The translations under genes and the position numbers were made by a program. A stretch of DNA of 64,000 nt from Lunularia cruciata (Eukaryota > Streptophyta > Marchantiopsida > Lunulariales > Lunulariaceae): NCBI GenBank assembly GCA_948567375.1, contig OX419756.1, positions 20,899,001 through 20,963,000 on the forward strand, given 5' to 3'. Positions 45,489 through 56,439 of the stretch are shown here, in pieces. The notes beneath the pieces are model-generated. The model saw nothing but the letters and a program-made list of their open reading frames with translations. It was not told the DNA's origin and did not search any database. The number at the start of each line of letters is the position of its first letter. Within the stretch, counting starts at the first letter, position 1.

Positions 45489-45640
45489 TTGGTTGATAGG
45501 ACGGTAATCTCCACACATCCAGCTATCTGTGTAGTTGCCATGCATATCCTTCTTGGCTGGCATCAATGTAGCTGATGCACACTCTCCATGTAAGATCTCC
45601 ACCAAACCAACTTAAAAAAGGTCTCTACTCCAGCTTTGAA
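45489..45640 (-). pseudogene. RT (first part) of the methyltransferase/PHD element
   Basis: Minus strand reads CASATLMPAKKDMHGNYTDS then MCGDYRPINQ, the front of a gypsy RT fingers domain (KKD-G-N-Y/W-T and CGDYRPIN are typical). It stops at the left-over INQ where element G was inserted; RT continues at 37,802. Confidence 0.85.
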
Positions 45641-46119
45641 TCAATGTCATCTCCATGTCACTATAGCAATAAGGACGTCAAAAAACTAGTGTATTGCTAG
45701 TCAGCTCAATCCATATACTAGGTCCTTTCAAAGCATCCAAATCCTTCATACTAAAGGCAAAACAACTTGTGTAGCTCCTCAAGAACCTCCAAACTCTCCG
45801 TCTTTCCTCTCCAATAAGCTTGGGTCCAAGATCTGGCTCCCAAGTATCTCCATAACTGTTCCAAGAGTGGAAAACGTATTGATTGGCTGCTACACTGTGC
45901 CCTTGGGAGAAATAGTGTCATGCTCCAACCACTAGAGGTCCCAACCTCTATGTTAAAAACTCCCTCCACTTTGGCTACAAGCTCCACACATCCTCTACTT
46001 GCATCTCAAGTAGACCAAGGGTGTAATCCAAGTAGACCATGCTCACCTAAATAGACTCCACGTAGACCATTGGCTGCATCCCAAGAATACCCTATGCATC
46101 TGGTCCATCTCCCCCAGCA
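45641..46119 (-). pseudogene. Spacer between methyltransferase and RT
   Basis: A 78-codon open frame at 45,751-45,987 (SWTQAYWRGKTESLEVLEEL) bridges the two domains. It corresponds in place to the RT lead-in of the polyprotein but I cannot assign a function. Confidence 0.5.
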
Positions 46120-47172
46120 TATGCCTGAATTGTCTCAATATGCACAAGGCTCACAAGTGTCTGAGTGGTGATGCCTATCAAGTGCATCTTATGCTGCTCT
46201 ACCAAGCCAAGGCTTAGAATCCAAGTCAAACAGTTTACGTCCATAGCTTGACCTAACACCTGATGCCTAAATGCCTCTTATATTGCTAGAATAGCAGTAA
46301 TACCAGTGCAAAAACCCATCACCCACTCTCTCATTGGCGTTAAGCTTCACCAACTGTTGTAACTATGAGTCCCAAATAAGTCCAAGTCCTCTCTCTCAAA
46401 AATCATGAGAGCCTAGGAAACTCATAAGTGTAGTAAAAGTGGCTCTAGGCTATCCAACTAGGCTCACCACTGCCATAGGTGACCTATCAGCCACTACCAC
46501 TATTTGAGACTGATGCAAAATATCCAAGATGTCATCAACAAGGATGTGGTTAAGTCACTAAATCCCATCATAAGCACTTTGTAAAACCTCTCTAGGTAAG
46601 AGGTTCATCTACCAAAGACAAAGACAATGAGCCCATGATCCTACTATGGCTGCATCTAACAATATAGTAGGTCCCATCCAAGCATGGACCTGATGTGTAC
46701 TTGCCACCACTCTGGTGCAAGAATCACCCATCAAAGGAACTTTCTGTAAAAGGTAAGCTGGAGAAATTGATTGATGAACTTGGAGATGTTGTAGTATCCG
46801 TAACATCTCCCAAAACACACTAGATCAAGGATCTTGAAGACCCAAACCTCAACCAACACGTGTATGTCCTTGACATGGCCATCCTGAATCAACAAGTGAA
46901 TGGGCCCATGTCTCTCTAGATCATGCACTCCCAGTAAGGAAATGTCTATTGGTAGGGCCTTTTGGTAACCTCTGAGTGCTGATATTGGTAATAACTCAGA
47001 ATACCAATAGGCCAAGTGTGCCACATGATGTAGAGAGACTCGCCTAGCAGTCTCATCTCTCTACATACAAGTGCCTCTGTACTTGTATACCCACTTGTAA
47101 TACCACAGCTAGTCGGGTACTAATCCCACCAAACAACTCCAATAGACATATCTCTTCTATTGGATACTAACA
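46120..47172 (-). pseudogene. Cytosine-5 DNA methyltransferase-like domain inside a gypsy polyprotein
   Basis: Minus-strand blocks occur in the order of a C5 methyltransferase. Motif I: ICLLELFGGIST (47,116-47,151, cofactor binding). Motif II: HLYVERDETAR (near 47,060). Motif IV: SGWPCQGHTRVG (46,853-46,888, with the catalytic Cys of PCQ). Motif V-like: a GLQDP and SSVFWEMLRILQHL segment (46,780-46,850). Motif VI: YLLQKVPLMGDS (46,720-46,755; expected ENV, so the catalytic Glu is lost). Motif VIII-like: LLDAAIVGSWAHCLCLW (46,612-46,665). Later blocks: VVVADRSPMAVVSLVG (near 46,480), MGFCTGITAI (46,290-46,319) and HQVLGQAMDVN (46,232-46,265, motif X). At least two frameshifts and several stops are present. 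It lies between protease and RT, so it was probably made as part of the polyprotein. Confidence 0.82.
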
Positions 47173-48340
47173 AGCAATGAGTGTGGTATCTAGAGGTGTC
47201 AAATTAATTGACTTTGGAAGCTCATCCTCACACTCATCTCTTGATGGTATGAAGGCTCCACTCCAAGCCTGTTGCACCAATTGATCTGCATGCTACTACA
47301 ATGCCTCCTTTGAACTCCACAATGGAACATCCAAGGTGGATGGAACAATTTCACTTGTACTCCAAATCCAAGTGATCTCCTTTGGTACTGGAGTATCCTC
47401 TGCATGGCATTCCCCTCCAACAAGTCACAAGGCCAAGTCACTGCACCGTTTAAAGAAGAAACTGATGTTGCCCTGTTCCCGGACTATAGTGAGCCAAGAT
47501 TGCCTCTATTGAAGTGTATTGGTAGGCGACATACCTATCCCTCACCAGACTACCAACCTGGTCTATAGGAGGTTGTCTCCTCCCAATAGTCAATGCTGAA
47601 ACCCATGGGGTATAACACTACTCTCCCAACTAGCACATTGTATGACTCAATTATTGTCACAATAGCCTAAGCTCTCACCCTTGAGCTATTAGTTGGATGA
47701 CCAGGCTGAACATGGACAACAAGCTCCTATATGTGATGTACTATGTCAAACCACCACCAAGAGATGTTTGGATCTGAAATGGGAACCTCTCCACATCGGT
47801 CTTCTATAACTCCAGACCGACTATTGCAACTTTCTCCAACAAAAAGAGTTGTGCACCAGAGTCTAACAAGAGTCTCTATGGTGTATAGACCTTCACTGAA
47901 GGTCCCACCAAACAGAAAATCTGCCTCTAGTTATCCAATAGGACAAAACCAAGTGTGAACCATGCTCTCTCAACGGCCGGTCCAGTTGGCAACTCCTCAA
48001 GTCTAGCCGTTGTTGCCTGCTATAAACCACTGGTTGCTGAACAGACCCCATGCTCCTCAACCAAGTCAACTCCACTATCAACCACCTCTGCTCTAGTATT
48101 AGGAACTACATCATCCCTACTCTCACAAAGTGTGGCAGCCAACCAGAACACTGGGGTTGGGTCAACTTCTAATGTAAACATGTCATTGGCTGAAAACAAA
48201 GGGCACCGCATAATCAGCTGAGCCGCCCCAAACATCATGGTAGACTCAATCTGTGTAGTAGCAAGTGGCTGACTAGCAAGTGGTCTATCATGCACTCCAT
48301 CACCACCTACCACACCTGCATTGGGACATCTAGGAGCCAT
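47173..48340 (-). pseudogene. Protease region of the methyltransferase/PHD element
   Basis: Minus strand: a leader with DVVPNTRAEVVDSGVDLVEE (48,020-48,340), then RLLLDSGAQLFLLEKVAIVG near 47,800-47,870 with the D-S-G-A active site of retroviral proteases, then VGGAVLYPMGF-like sequence near 47,600 (compare the conserved LYPLGF segment after the protease). Stops separate the pieces. Confidence 0.68.
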
Positions 48341-48376
48341 GGATATTGTCTACAATGCCTCAGATAGTGTGAAAGA

Positions 48377-50092
48377 TTAGGGAAGTCTGACCTGTCTCCC
48401 AACCTCTCCTCTTGGTGGGTCCAACTCCATTAATTCTCCTCTAGGCTCTGGAGCATGTATTGTACTCCTAGTCACTACTGCAAATGCATCCACCTTTGCT
48501 GCTCCGTACATGAAGTCTAAAGCATCTCTATCACTAGCATATGAGGTGGAAGCCTCACCACCCAAAGCTGATCTCCTCTAAGCAATAGTCATACTAGCCA
48601 ATCTCTGTTCCAACTACTCAATCCGAGTAGCCATAGCTATATCAGAAGTAAGGGCAGATACCACACCTCTATTAGGTGTAGATCTTCTACCACCACCTCT
48701 ACCATCTTGTCTTCCATGAAGTGGAGCTCCTCTACTACTTGCCATAGTAGCCCTACCACTCCGTAACTTTGGGTGTAAGACAAAGCACCAATCACTAGTG
48801 TGACCAAATCTGTGACAATGCTCACATTGTCTCTATGTTGGCTATGATGCACCAGAGGTATCAGGTCCCCTACCCTGAGTACACTCTCTCTTATGGTGAG
48901 GTCCACCACAAGTCCAACAAGCAACACCACCACTCATTGGCTACTATTGACCCAAAAATGAAGGTAAGGGTCTAACTACAGTAGGCCCTCCACTCACTCC
49001 ATAAGACCTAGGTTGTACACTGTGCCCTCTAAAACCAATTGGACGTGGTGCACTCTATTGCACCTTAGAAGAAGTTGCAAGTAAGGATGAGGTCTCCCTA
49101 CCAAATCCAAATGTCACCACTCTCTCCTCCACCATGTTGAGCTCAATACGCTCAGCCAAACCAAAGACCACTGCCAAAGTAGGCAAAGTAGCTTGTAACA
49201 ACATAGCATCACAAACTCTACGTTGCAACTCCTTGTCTAGTATCCCATACCAAAACTGGACAGCTATGGCCTCAATAACTCCTTGAGTGAAATTGATCAG
49301 CCGCCTCATGTGAGTATATGCCTCGCGTAAGCTCTCTCCAACCTTCCACTAGAACTCTTGCAAGCTCCTCAACTTGTTAGTCCGCACTCCCTAGTAGTTC
49401 TGCCTCAAACATTGGAAGAGATCCACCATGGGGTTAAACCCCAGAACCACACCACCTCCTACAGCGGTACCTCTACTCGTAGTAGCACTATCTCCAACTA
49501 GTGCACCTCCACTAGCTCCACCAATGCTACTTGATCTAGAACTTGTGGGTACTGCCAATCCACTTTTGGCAACTGAGCCTGAAGTGATAAGGACATAGTT
49601 TGGAGACCAATATTGTCTCCATAACTCAATCTCCTCCAAGTGAACTCACCTAAAGTCATGGTAATTTTCCATTGGTGGACCCTCCAAATGTTGAAACAAC
49701 TCCTTCCATGCCATGAAGGGTGTAAACAAAGTCTGGTTCCACATTTGCTGCAAATCACACCAACTATCAAACTACTAGATGAAGTCATCCAACTCAATGG
49801 TACCCACTGTACTAGAGTAACACCTAGGGTCTTTGGAGGCTCTATAAATCTTGTCCATGTCCCACAACCACGGTGCAGACACGCCAAGTGCACTCTCAAT
49901 TGAATCAACTCCTGTGTCAAACTTCAACTCAGAGTCAATCTCCTCCCTCACTAGGACCTGAGATACAAGTTGATACCAAGCACCACTTTGAGTAAACCCA
50001 TTGCGTACTGCAGGGCTAAGTCTTCTAGAATCCCCAAAGAGTGATTGTTGTGACAAAGTAACCGCAACTATTACCGCAAACTGGAACCACAA
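48377..50092 (-). pseudogene. gag of the methyltransferase/PHD element with two zinc knuckles
   Basis: Minus strand: a capsid-like region (WNQTLFTPFMAWKELFQHL and LINFTQGVIEAIAVQFWYGI, 49,055-49,750). An Arg/Gly-rich stretch and two nucleocapsid knuckles follow: CWTCGGPHHKREC (48,885-48,925, C-x2-C-x3-H-x4-C) and CEHCHRFGHTSDWC (48,786-48,836, a perfect C-x2-C-x4-H-x4-C). It ends before 48,377 with a Pro/Glu-rich tail. Frame breaks are present, but the second knuckle is intact. Confidence 0.78.
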
Positions 50093-51126
50093 ATTGCAAC
50101 CGCAAGTACTCCACCAAGTGCCAACACCAACTAAGCACCACCAAGTGCCAATACCAGCTAAGCACTACCAAGTGCCAATACCCACGGAACACCACTCACT
50201 AATGTAACTCTAATTGAGATAACTACACTAGGGGAAATGGCAACCTGTAACATGCTATCACAACATGCACTCTCTTAGTCTACAGGTCATCACTTTTTGC
50301 CTTACCGGAGAGAAAAAAAGGTCGTCTGATTGGTCATCACTCCAGCCTCACTACCAAGAGCACACTAGAGCACCAACGCTTAAAAGTCAAGGCACCTCAG
50401 ACAAACATGGTGCACAAACAAGAAGCAAAGAATGGAGGAGGTCTAATCATAAGAAATCTAAACAAAAACTCTCCATCTCATAAAGCAACACGGGACTAAT
50501 TCTGCCACCATTTGGCATTTGACATTAGAGGAGTGTGTACATACGTCCTAAGCTACCAAGATCACCAAGAATGGGATCAAATTGCCTCTCCTAGCCAAAG
50601 CTACAAGTGCGTAGATAATAATGGCACAATCACTTGGACAACAAGTGAGCATGGACCAGTTGGCTAGGGCACCAATCTAGAAACAAGAGATCTAGGGGTC
50701 AAACTCTTCTAAATTTGGCCAAAAACTGATGTAAACTCCAGCAAAATCCTAATGAAAAGTCTGACATAAACCCTAAAGTTGGCTGACCGCCAAATCCTCC
50801 GCTAACTCTTCACTCAAGCCAAATTGAAGAAACGGATTTCTCCAAATCACAAATTCATGGAGATGGGTTCACAACTCCACCTTCAATCCACTTTCTGAGC
50901 TCAAAATCACAACCATTGCTAAAAAATTGCTTCTCTTTGCTCAAAATTTGGCCAGCACTTCCGCACACCGTCTATCTCACTACTAAATTTGCATCAATTG
51001 AATGAGCTTTTGCACACTAGGGAAAACTTGAGCTCCAATTGAGCTATGAAAGATCAGTGAGTCTTGGAGATATCACCAATACTCTCAATCCCTACACTCG
51101 ATTTCTCTCTGACTTCACTTCTGTGA
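50093..51126 (-). other. Leader of the methyltransferase/PHD element, no gene
   Basis: Between the 5' LTR and gag. No recognised frame. A small tandem series with CACCAAGTGCCAATACC lies at 50,110-50,195. I could not identify a convincing primer-binding site next to the LTR. Confidence 0.5.
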
Positions 51127-51566
51127 TGTAATCAGATTGTTTTCAACTCTCAAATCAACTCAACTCAAATCAACACTTGATCTGTCACTCTATAAAATAC
51201 CTACAACCGGGCACTTATTATTGTCAAGCCACATCCACACTAGCTAATAGAATCCAGGTGATGCTCACTGGCCTTTATCCACCATAGCCAAGAACTCAAA
51301 GGCTCAACATTAGAGAAGTGAGCTCTTTAGAGCTACAATTCAAAAGTATACTCCTAAACTTGACCTAGGTCTTAAACCTTAATGGTCTCACTTACAACAC
51401 ACTCAATGGTGTGAATGGTGCAAAGTGACGATGAGCCCTACCGTGAAGTCAGTACCCTAAACATGAAATCTGACCATTGGAAAGTAGTCAATGGGAAATT
51501 GCTGAAATACCTCTAACTACTATCACTACAACTCCAATGTCTGAGCAATCTAGATGTGACATTACA
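51127..51566 (-). mobile_element. 5' LTR of the methyltransferase/PHD element
   Basis: 440 bp with ends TGTAATCAGATTG (plus, 51,127) and GTGACATTACA (51,566), so the inverted ends are TGTAAT...ATTACA. It matches 34,419-34,854 along its whole length at roughly 85% by eye. It lacks the extra 80 bp that flank the other LTR. Directly beyond it the gag of A3 resumes. Confidence 0.82.
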
Positions 51567-52430
51567 AATGGCATGACAAAGATTATCAACAACAAGAGTG
51601 TGTAGAGAGAGCACATTTCAAAAGGGAGAATAGTAAATTCAATTTCCAAAGGAGATTCCTAAGGTATTTGATGGCAAGAATCTCTTGGGCACAATAGAAA
51701 ATTTTATATTTGATTGTAAACGTTATTTTGATGCTACAAATCTTCAAGATGAATGGAAATAGATCCTCTTAGTTTCAAGCCAATTGAATAGAGTCGCAAA
51801 ACTATGGTGACAATTTTGATTGGAGCAAGCTGAATGGTGGTTTGTTGCGCCAATCTTAACATGGGAAGAATTCAAGGATGCAATAATTGGGCAATTCCAA
51901 GCAATAAATGCAACACAAGCTGCATAAGATAAATTTGCAAAGTTGAAGCAAATTGATTTTGTAAGAAGCTACATCAAGTAATTCCAAAACATCATTATGC
52001 AAATTCTAATATATTGGATAATGAACCTCTAGATCAATTGTGAGGAGCTTGAAGTCATGAACCAAATTCAAAGAGACTTTGCAAGAGCCAAAACACTTAG
52101 AAGAAGTTATGCAATTGGGGTAGCGCTTTGATTCCTTGGTTGCAACAACTTGGTCTCGACCTTGATCTTCATCAAACTTACCAGCACATTACATGCAGGT
52201 GGAAGAGCCGGCACCAATGGAGATTGATGTTATTTAACCAAGACCACTTGGCACAATAGATCAAGAAAGATTGTGATAAAATAGTGATTACTTTTATTGT
52301 CGCCAGATTGGACATTGCATTGTTCAATGTCCACTAAAGAATGGGAGATCTTGACAAATTGCCCATATGGAGTTTGTGGGTGGAATGATCAAGGAAACAA
52401 GGAATCCCAATAGGAGATTTTGAGCCACCT
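51567..52430 (+). pseudogene. A3 gag, second part
   Basis: Continues the family A gag after the insertion: ERAHFKRENSKFNFQRRF-type sequence, capsid-like region, then a nucleocapsid knuckle YFYCRQIGHCIVQC (52,285-52,330), in which the first Cys of C-x2-C-x4-H-x4-C has become Tyr. In A1 the His of the same knuckle is lost instead. Numerous stops. Confidence 0.75.
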
Positions 52431-52860
52431 ACTAGAATTAGTTCCAATGGGATTAAAGGCTTGACCTATGCAAGTTTGCTTCACTTGCAAGGTACAATAT
52501 TTGATTGTGGTTGTAGGATTTTGGTTGAATTTGGAAGTTCAGAGACTTGCATGTTTATGTAATTATTAAGGGAATTAAATTCCTATCTAGCCAATAATTG
52601 GAAGTAGATTGATGATAGCAGATGGTAGAAAGGCTTTTTGTACCTCCCATCTTGTTACCTTCAAGATTGGGAAGGAGTATTTGGACTAAATGAGGTTTAT
52701 AGTGGCGCCTTTGCACTATGATGTAATTTTAGGTCTACCTTGGCTTGAACATCATAATGTTTAATTTGATTGGAGCTAAAGATGAATTCAAGTACAATAC
52801 CAAGGAAAGAATTTTTTTATTAGGTTGTCTAGCATCTTTGAGTAAGACACCTAAGAATAG
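52431..52860 (+). pseudogene. A3 protease
   Basis: Active-site region VEFGSSETC near 52,525 (A1 has VDFGSSKNC, so the catalytic Asp is replaced by Glu here). Later HYDVILGLPWLEHHNV-type sequence lies near 52,720-52,760, matching A1. Frame is broken several times. Confidence 0.7.
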
Positions 52861-53080
52861 TCAATCCTATGAAGTGAAATTTAATAGGAAGCAACTATAG
52901 AGCAAACTTTGAAGGAAGATAAGTCCCAAGTTGGGAACTTTGTTAGTGAAGCAGCCATAGAGCAAGCTTTGGAGGAAGATAAGTCTATTTTTGTGGTGTG
53001 GATCAAGCCAATTGCATATGGAGAATTTGAGGAGGATCAGAAGCCTCATCAAACAAGGGTTGATCAAATAGTCTAGGAGT
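52861..53080 (+). repeat. Two 60-bp linker repeats of A3
   Basis: Units begin at 52,891 (GCAACTATAGAGCAAACTTT) and 52,951 (GCAGCCATAGAGCAAGCTTT), again encoding the EQAL repeat. A1 has three units at the same place. Confidence 0.8.
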
Positions 53081-54413
53081 TTTCAAATGTGTTTTTGGAT
53101 GATCTACGAAAGGGATTACTCTTTGATCGTGGTATGCACTTCAAGATTGAGTCATTGCCAAGAAGTACTCTAGTAAGTAGACCAATGTATTGGCTCTCAC
53201 CAAAAGATTTGGATGAGCTCCTAACAACATTAATAGAGTTGATAGAGAGGGATTTTATATGACATAGTACGTCTCCTTGGGAGCACCATTACTATTTGTT
53301 CCAAAGAAGGATGGAGGATTTCACTTATGTATTGATTATCATAGACACAATAAACAAACAATGAAGAATACATATCTCTTGCCTCAAACAAATGACTTGC
53401 TTGATCAATGGAGAGGTGTATGATACTTCTCAAAGTTAGATCTTCAAAGCAACTATTGGTGAATTCTTATTGATAGAGAAGATGTACAAAAAACTACCTT
53501 GCACATAAGGTATGGGCATTTTGAGTGGAGAGTTCTATCTTTTGGGCTCATTAATGCTCTAGTAGTCTTCATGGATCAGATGTATCGGGTGTTGGATGGG
53601 CTATTGGATTGATACAAGGTGATGTTCTTGGATGCTATTTTAATCTATAGCAAGATAGAGGCTGAACACACAAATAACGTGTGAGAAGTCTTAAGACGAC
53701 TACATCAATGAAAGGTTTACTACAAAAAGTCAAAGTATGCCTTTTGGCAGAAGGAAGTTACCTTCTTGGATCATAAGATCTTGGTGGGGATCAAGATAGA
53801 AGAGGAGAAAATCAAGGCCATTAATGATTGGCCTACTCCAAAGGATGCTATAAAAGTATAACATTTAATGGATTTGTAGGTTTTTCCTAATGTATTATCC
53901 ATTACTATGCTCATGGCCGCACCATTGATTGACCTCTTGGAGAAGAACTTGAGCTTTAAATAGACCACCAAGCACAAAGAAGCATTCCAAAAGCTAAAAT
54001 ATATGGTGTCTTCAAGACCCATTCTTCAACTATATGATCCTCAACCACCTTGTGTGATTGATTTTCATGCTTCTAACTTTGCAATTGGAGCTATGTTGTA
54101 GCAAGACTTCCAAATGTGTTACATCCTATTGCCTTTGTGTCTCATCAACTAAATATAGTAGAAAGGAACACTTTTCTTGAAATGAAGAACAACTTGCACT
54201 GTATATGCCACCAAGCTATGGATTTATTATCTCTTGGGGAAACAAGTGATCATTGACAAGTGCAAACTGATTACAAGCTCTTGTTGTAGACATTATATTT
54301 TGAACACATGATATCATTGATAGGAGTAACAACTACAACTTTTTGACATCAAAGTTGAGTACAAACTTGGTCAATTCCATGTCATTCTTGATGCCTTACC
54401 ATGACAACTTGAT
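53081..54413 (+). pseudogene. A3 reverse transcriptase and RNase H
   Basis: RT begins VFLDDLRKGLLFDRGMHFKI, then LPRSTLVSRPMYWLSPKDLD (53,150-53,225) and the DFI-x-HSTSPW block. The catalytic region reads MFLDAILIYSK (53,624-53,656), so the second Asp of the DD pair is Ala. Thumb, connection and RNase H sequences run to about 54,400 (PILQLYDPQPP, then a KLEYKPG-like segment). Many TAG/TAA stops replace CAG/CAA. Confidence 0.78.
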
Positions 54414-55682
54414 TTGAAGTCTATTCCTCTCATCATGGTGGTAATTATAACAGTATCAATTGACTCCAAAGTCCAAATCAAATTTAGGATAGCTTTACAA
54501 CAAGATCACTTCTTTCAGATGGTACAAGGTTATCTTGCAGCATGTGATAAGGAGTACAATACCTTCTTCTTCAAGGAAGGTCTTCTATTTTTTGAGAACC
54601 AAATCTATATTCTAGTTAAGGGTGATTTCAGACTTGTGTGCCTCCAAGAAACCCATAACTTACCAATCCTAGTCACATGGTTGTGGACAAGACCTTGATT
54701 ACCTTCCAATGCCAATGGTGGTGGCCCAACATGGCAAAAGATGTTTGAGAGTTTTGTTTGATCTTGTGAGAGCTGCCAATGCAACAAGACTAACAATTTG
54801 AAACAATGTGGAGTCCTTGTACCACTCCCCATTCCATCTGCTTGTTGGGAACACATGAGCTTAGATCTTATCACATCCTTTCCCAAGACAAAGCAAGGTC
54901 ACACACCAATTGTGATGTTTGTGGATAAGCTTAGTAAGCAAATCCATTTGGCACCAACCTTTGATACCATGAATGTTCTAAAATTGGCATAGATTTACTT
55001 CAACAATATCTTTAAGCATCATGTGATGCCTTGTGTACTCATCTCTAATCGTGATCCTTGATTCACTAGAAAATTTTGGCAAGCACTCTTCTAGATACTT
55101 GGCACCAAGCTTGCTTTATCCATGGCCTATCATTCTCAAGCTAATGGAAAAATTGAACGTTCAAATTGCACCTTGGAGGATATGCTTTGTGCCTTGGTCA
55201 ACATTCACCATACCAATTGGGATGAATGTCTTGCAGTTGTTGAGTTAACATATAATAATTCCAAACATGCAAGCATTGGATTCTCTCCTTTCTTCTTTAA
55301 TTTTGGCCAAAATCTACTTGTTCCAAATTCCCTTCTGGCTCCTCTTCCATCTCATGTCCCTTATGCTTCCACCTTCTTGACCACCATATCCCCGTCCCTC
55401 CAACAAGCCAAATCCTATCTCCTAGTTGCTCAAAATTGTCAAAAATAATATATAGACTACCATCATCATGATCTCACCTTCCAAGTTGGTGATAAGGTCA
55501 TGCTCTTGTCTAGTAATCTACCCCTTTCACTTGATACCCAAGTCCATAAATGTACTCCTAATTGGATTGGACCATTTTATATCACCCAACTCATTTCTAT
55601 TGTTGCTTATCAACTTGCCTTGCCTTATCATATGAAGATCCTCCTTATTTTTCATGTTTCCAAGTTTGCACCCTTTGTTTTG
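54414..55682 (+). pseudogene. A3 integrase, cut before the chromodomain
   Basis: Contains the zinc region (CESCQCNKTNN near 54,765), core with EHMSLDLITSFPKTKQGHTP (54,849-54,910), SNRDP (55,050; second Asp changed to Asn) and QANGKIERSN (55,138-55,167; Glu kept). DECLAVVELTYNNSKHASIG follows, and the C-terminal part ends in LIFHVSKFAPFVL at 55,680. The chromodomain seen in A2 is missing because the D element LTR starts here. The 3' LTR of A3 is not in the window. Confidence 0.8.
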
Positions 55683-56375
55683 TGAGCCGGCTTGTCTCTT
55701 ACTCAAGATGAACCTCTGATGGCTATTATGGTAGCGCATCATGGACTAAGAAGGCAAAGAACCCCAACTCCATCATACTCCTCCAAGGCTAACACTCCAA
55801 GACTCAAGACATTGCTCACTAGAGAACTCAATGAGAGAGAGATAGTTGCAAATGAAAGGATGATGAGTATCTCCTCACCCCTAGTTTATATACTTGTGAA
55901 ATAGTTGCGCACCAAAGTTACTATTTACCATGTTAACTCAAGTAACTAGGCTAAAATTCAAGTAAAGTCAAAAAGTATAAAGGAATATCCATTCACATGG
56001 GCATATTCCACTAAGCATGTGATCTTATCTTGACCCAACTACTAAGTCAACAATTCTTTCACATAGGCTATCCTTGGACTAGAGAAGGATCCAAAACAAA
56101 AAGGTTTGCGGGCCCAAGAGTTCTCAACTCTTTCCTCAAAGCCAAACACCTAGGAATAATACCAAGTCAACACACTAGAATCCAAAATAGTGGTACTCAT
56201 CTTTTCCACTTCCTCTAAAGTAAGGTCCTCTCTATCTTAGCTATGACAAAATTTAGCTAATCATGACTAATGTAGAACCATCCTTTATCTCTATATAAAT
56301 AATATCTCTCAAGTATTTGTATACTAAGCTAAATACCATAATACCACACACATGCACAAATGGGTGTTAGATTTA
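55683..56375 (-). mobile_element. 3' LTR of the Athila/Tat-like element D
   Basis: The plus-strand first 220 bp (GCCGGCTTGTCTCTTACTCA onward) match 62,819-63,036 at about 95%. The other end abuts a polypurine tract on the minus strand (TCCGGGGG, 56,376-56,382). The start of the minus-strand LTR reads TAAATCTAAC, with the usual TG apparently mutated to TA. Length 693 bp. Confidence 0.75.
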
Positions 56376-56439
56376 CCCCCGGACTAAGTTTTCACTTTGT
56401 TTTCAAAGTGAAGGTCTCTCTACCTTCTATGATATATCT

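Noticed and set aside
51567-51571. Target duplication of the 17-kb element against 34,320-34,330
   Set aside because: AATGG on the right has no counterpart on the left because the tandem LTR and 16-bp repeats obscure the junction.
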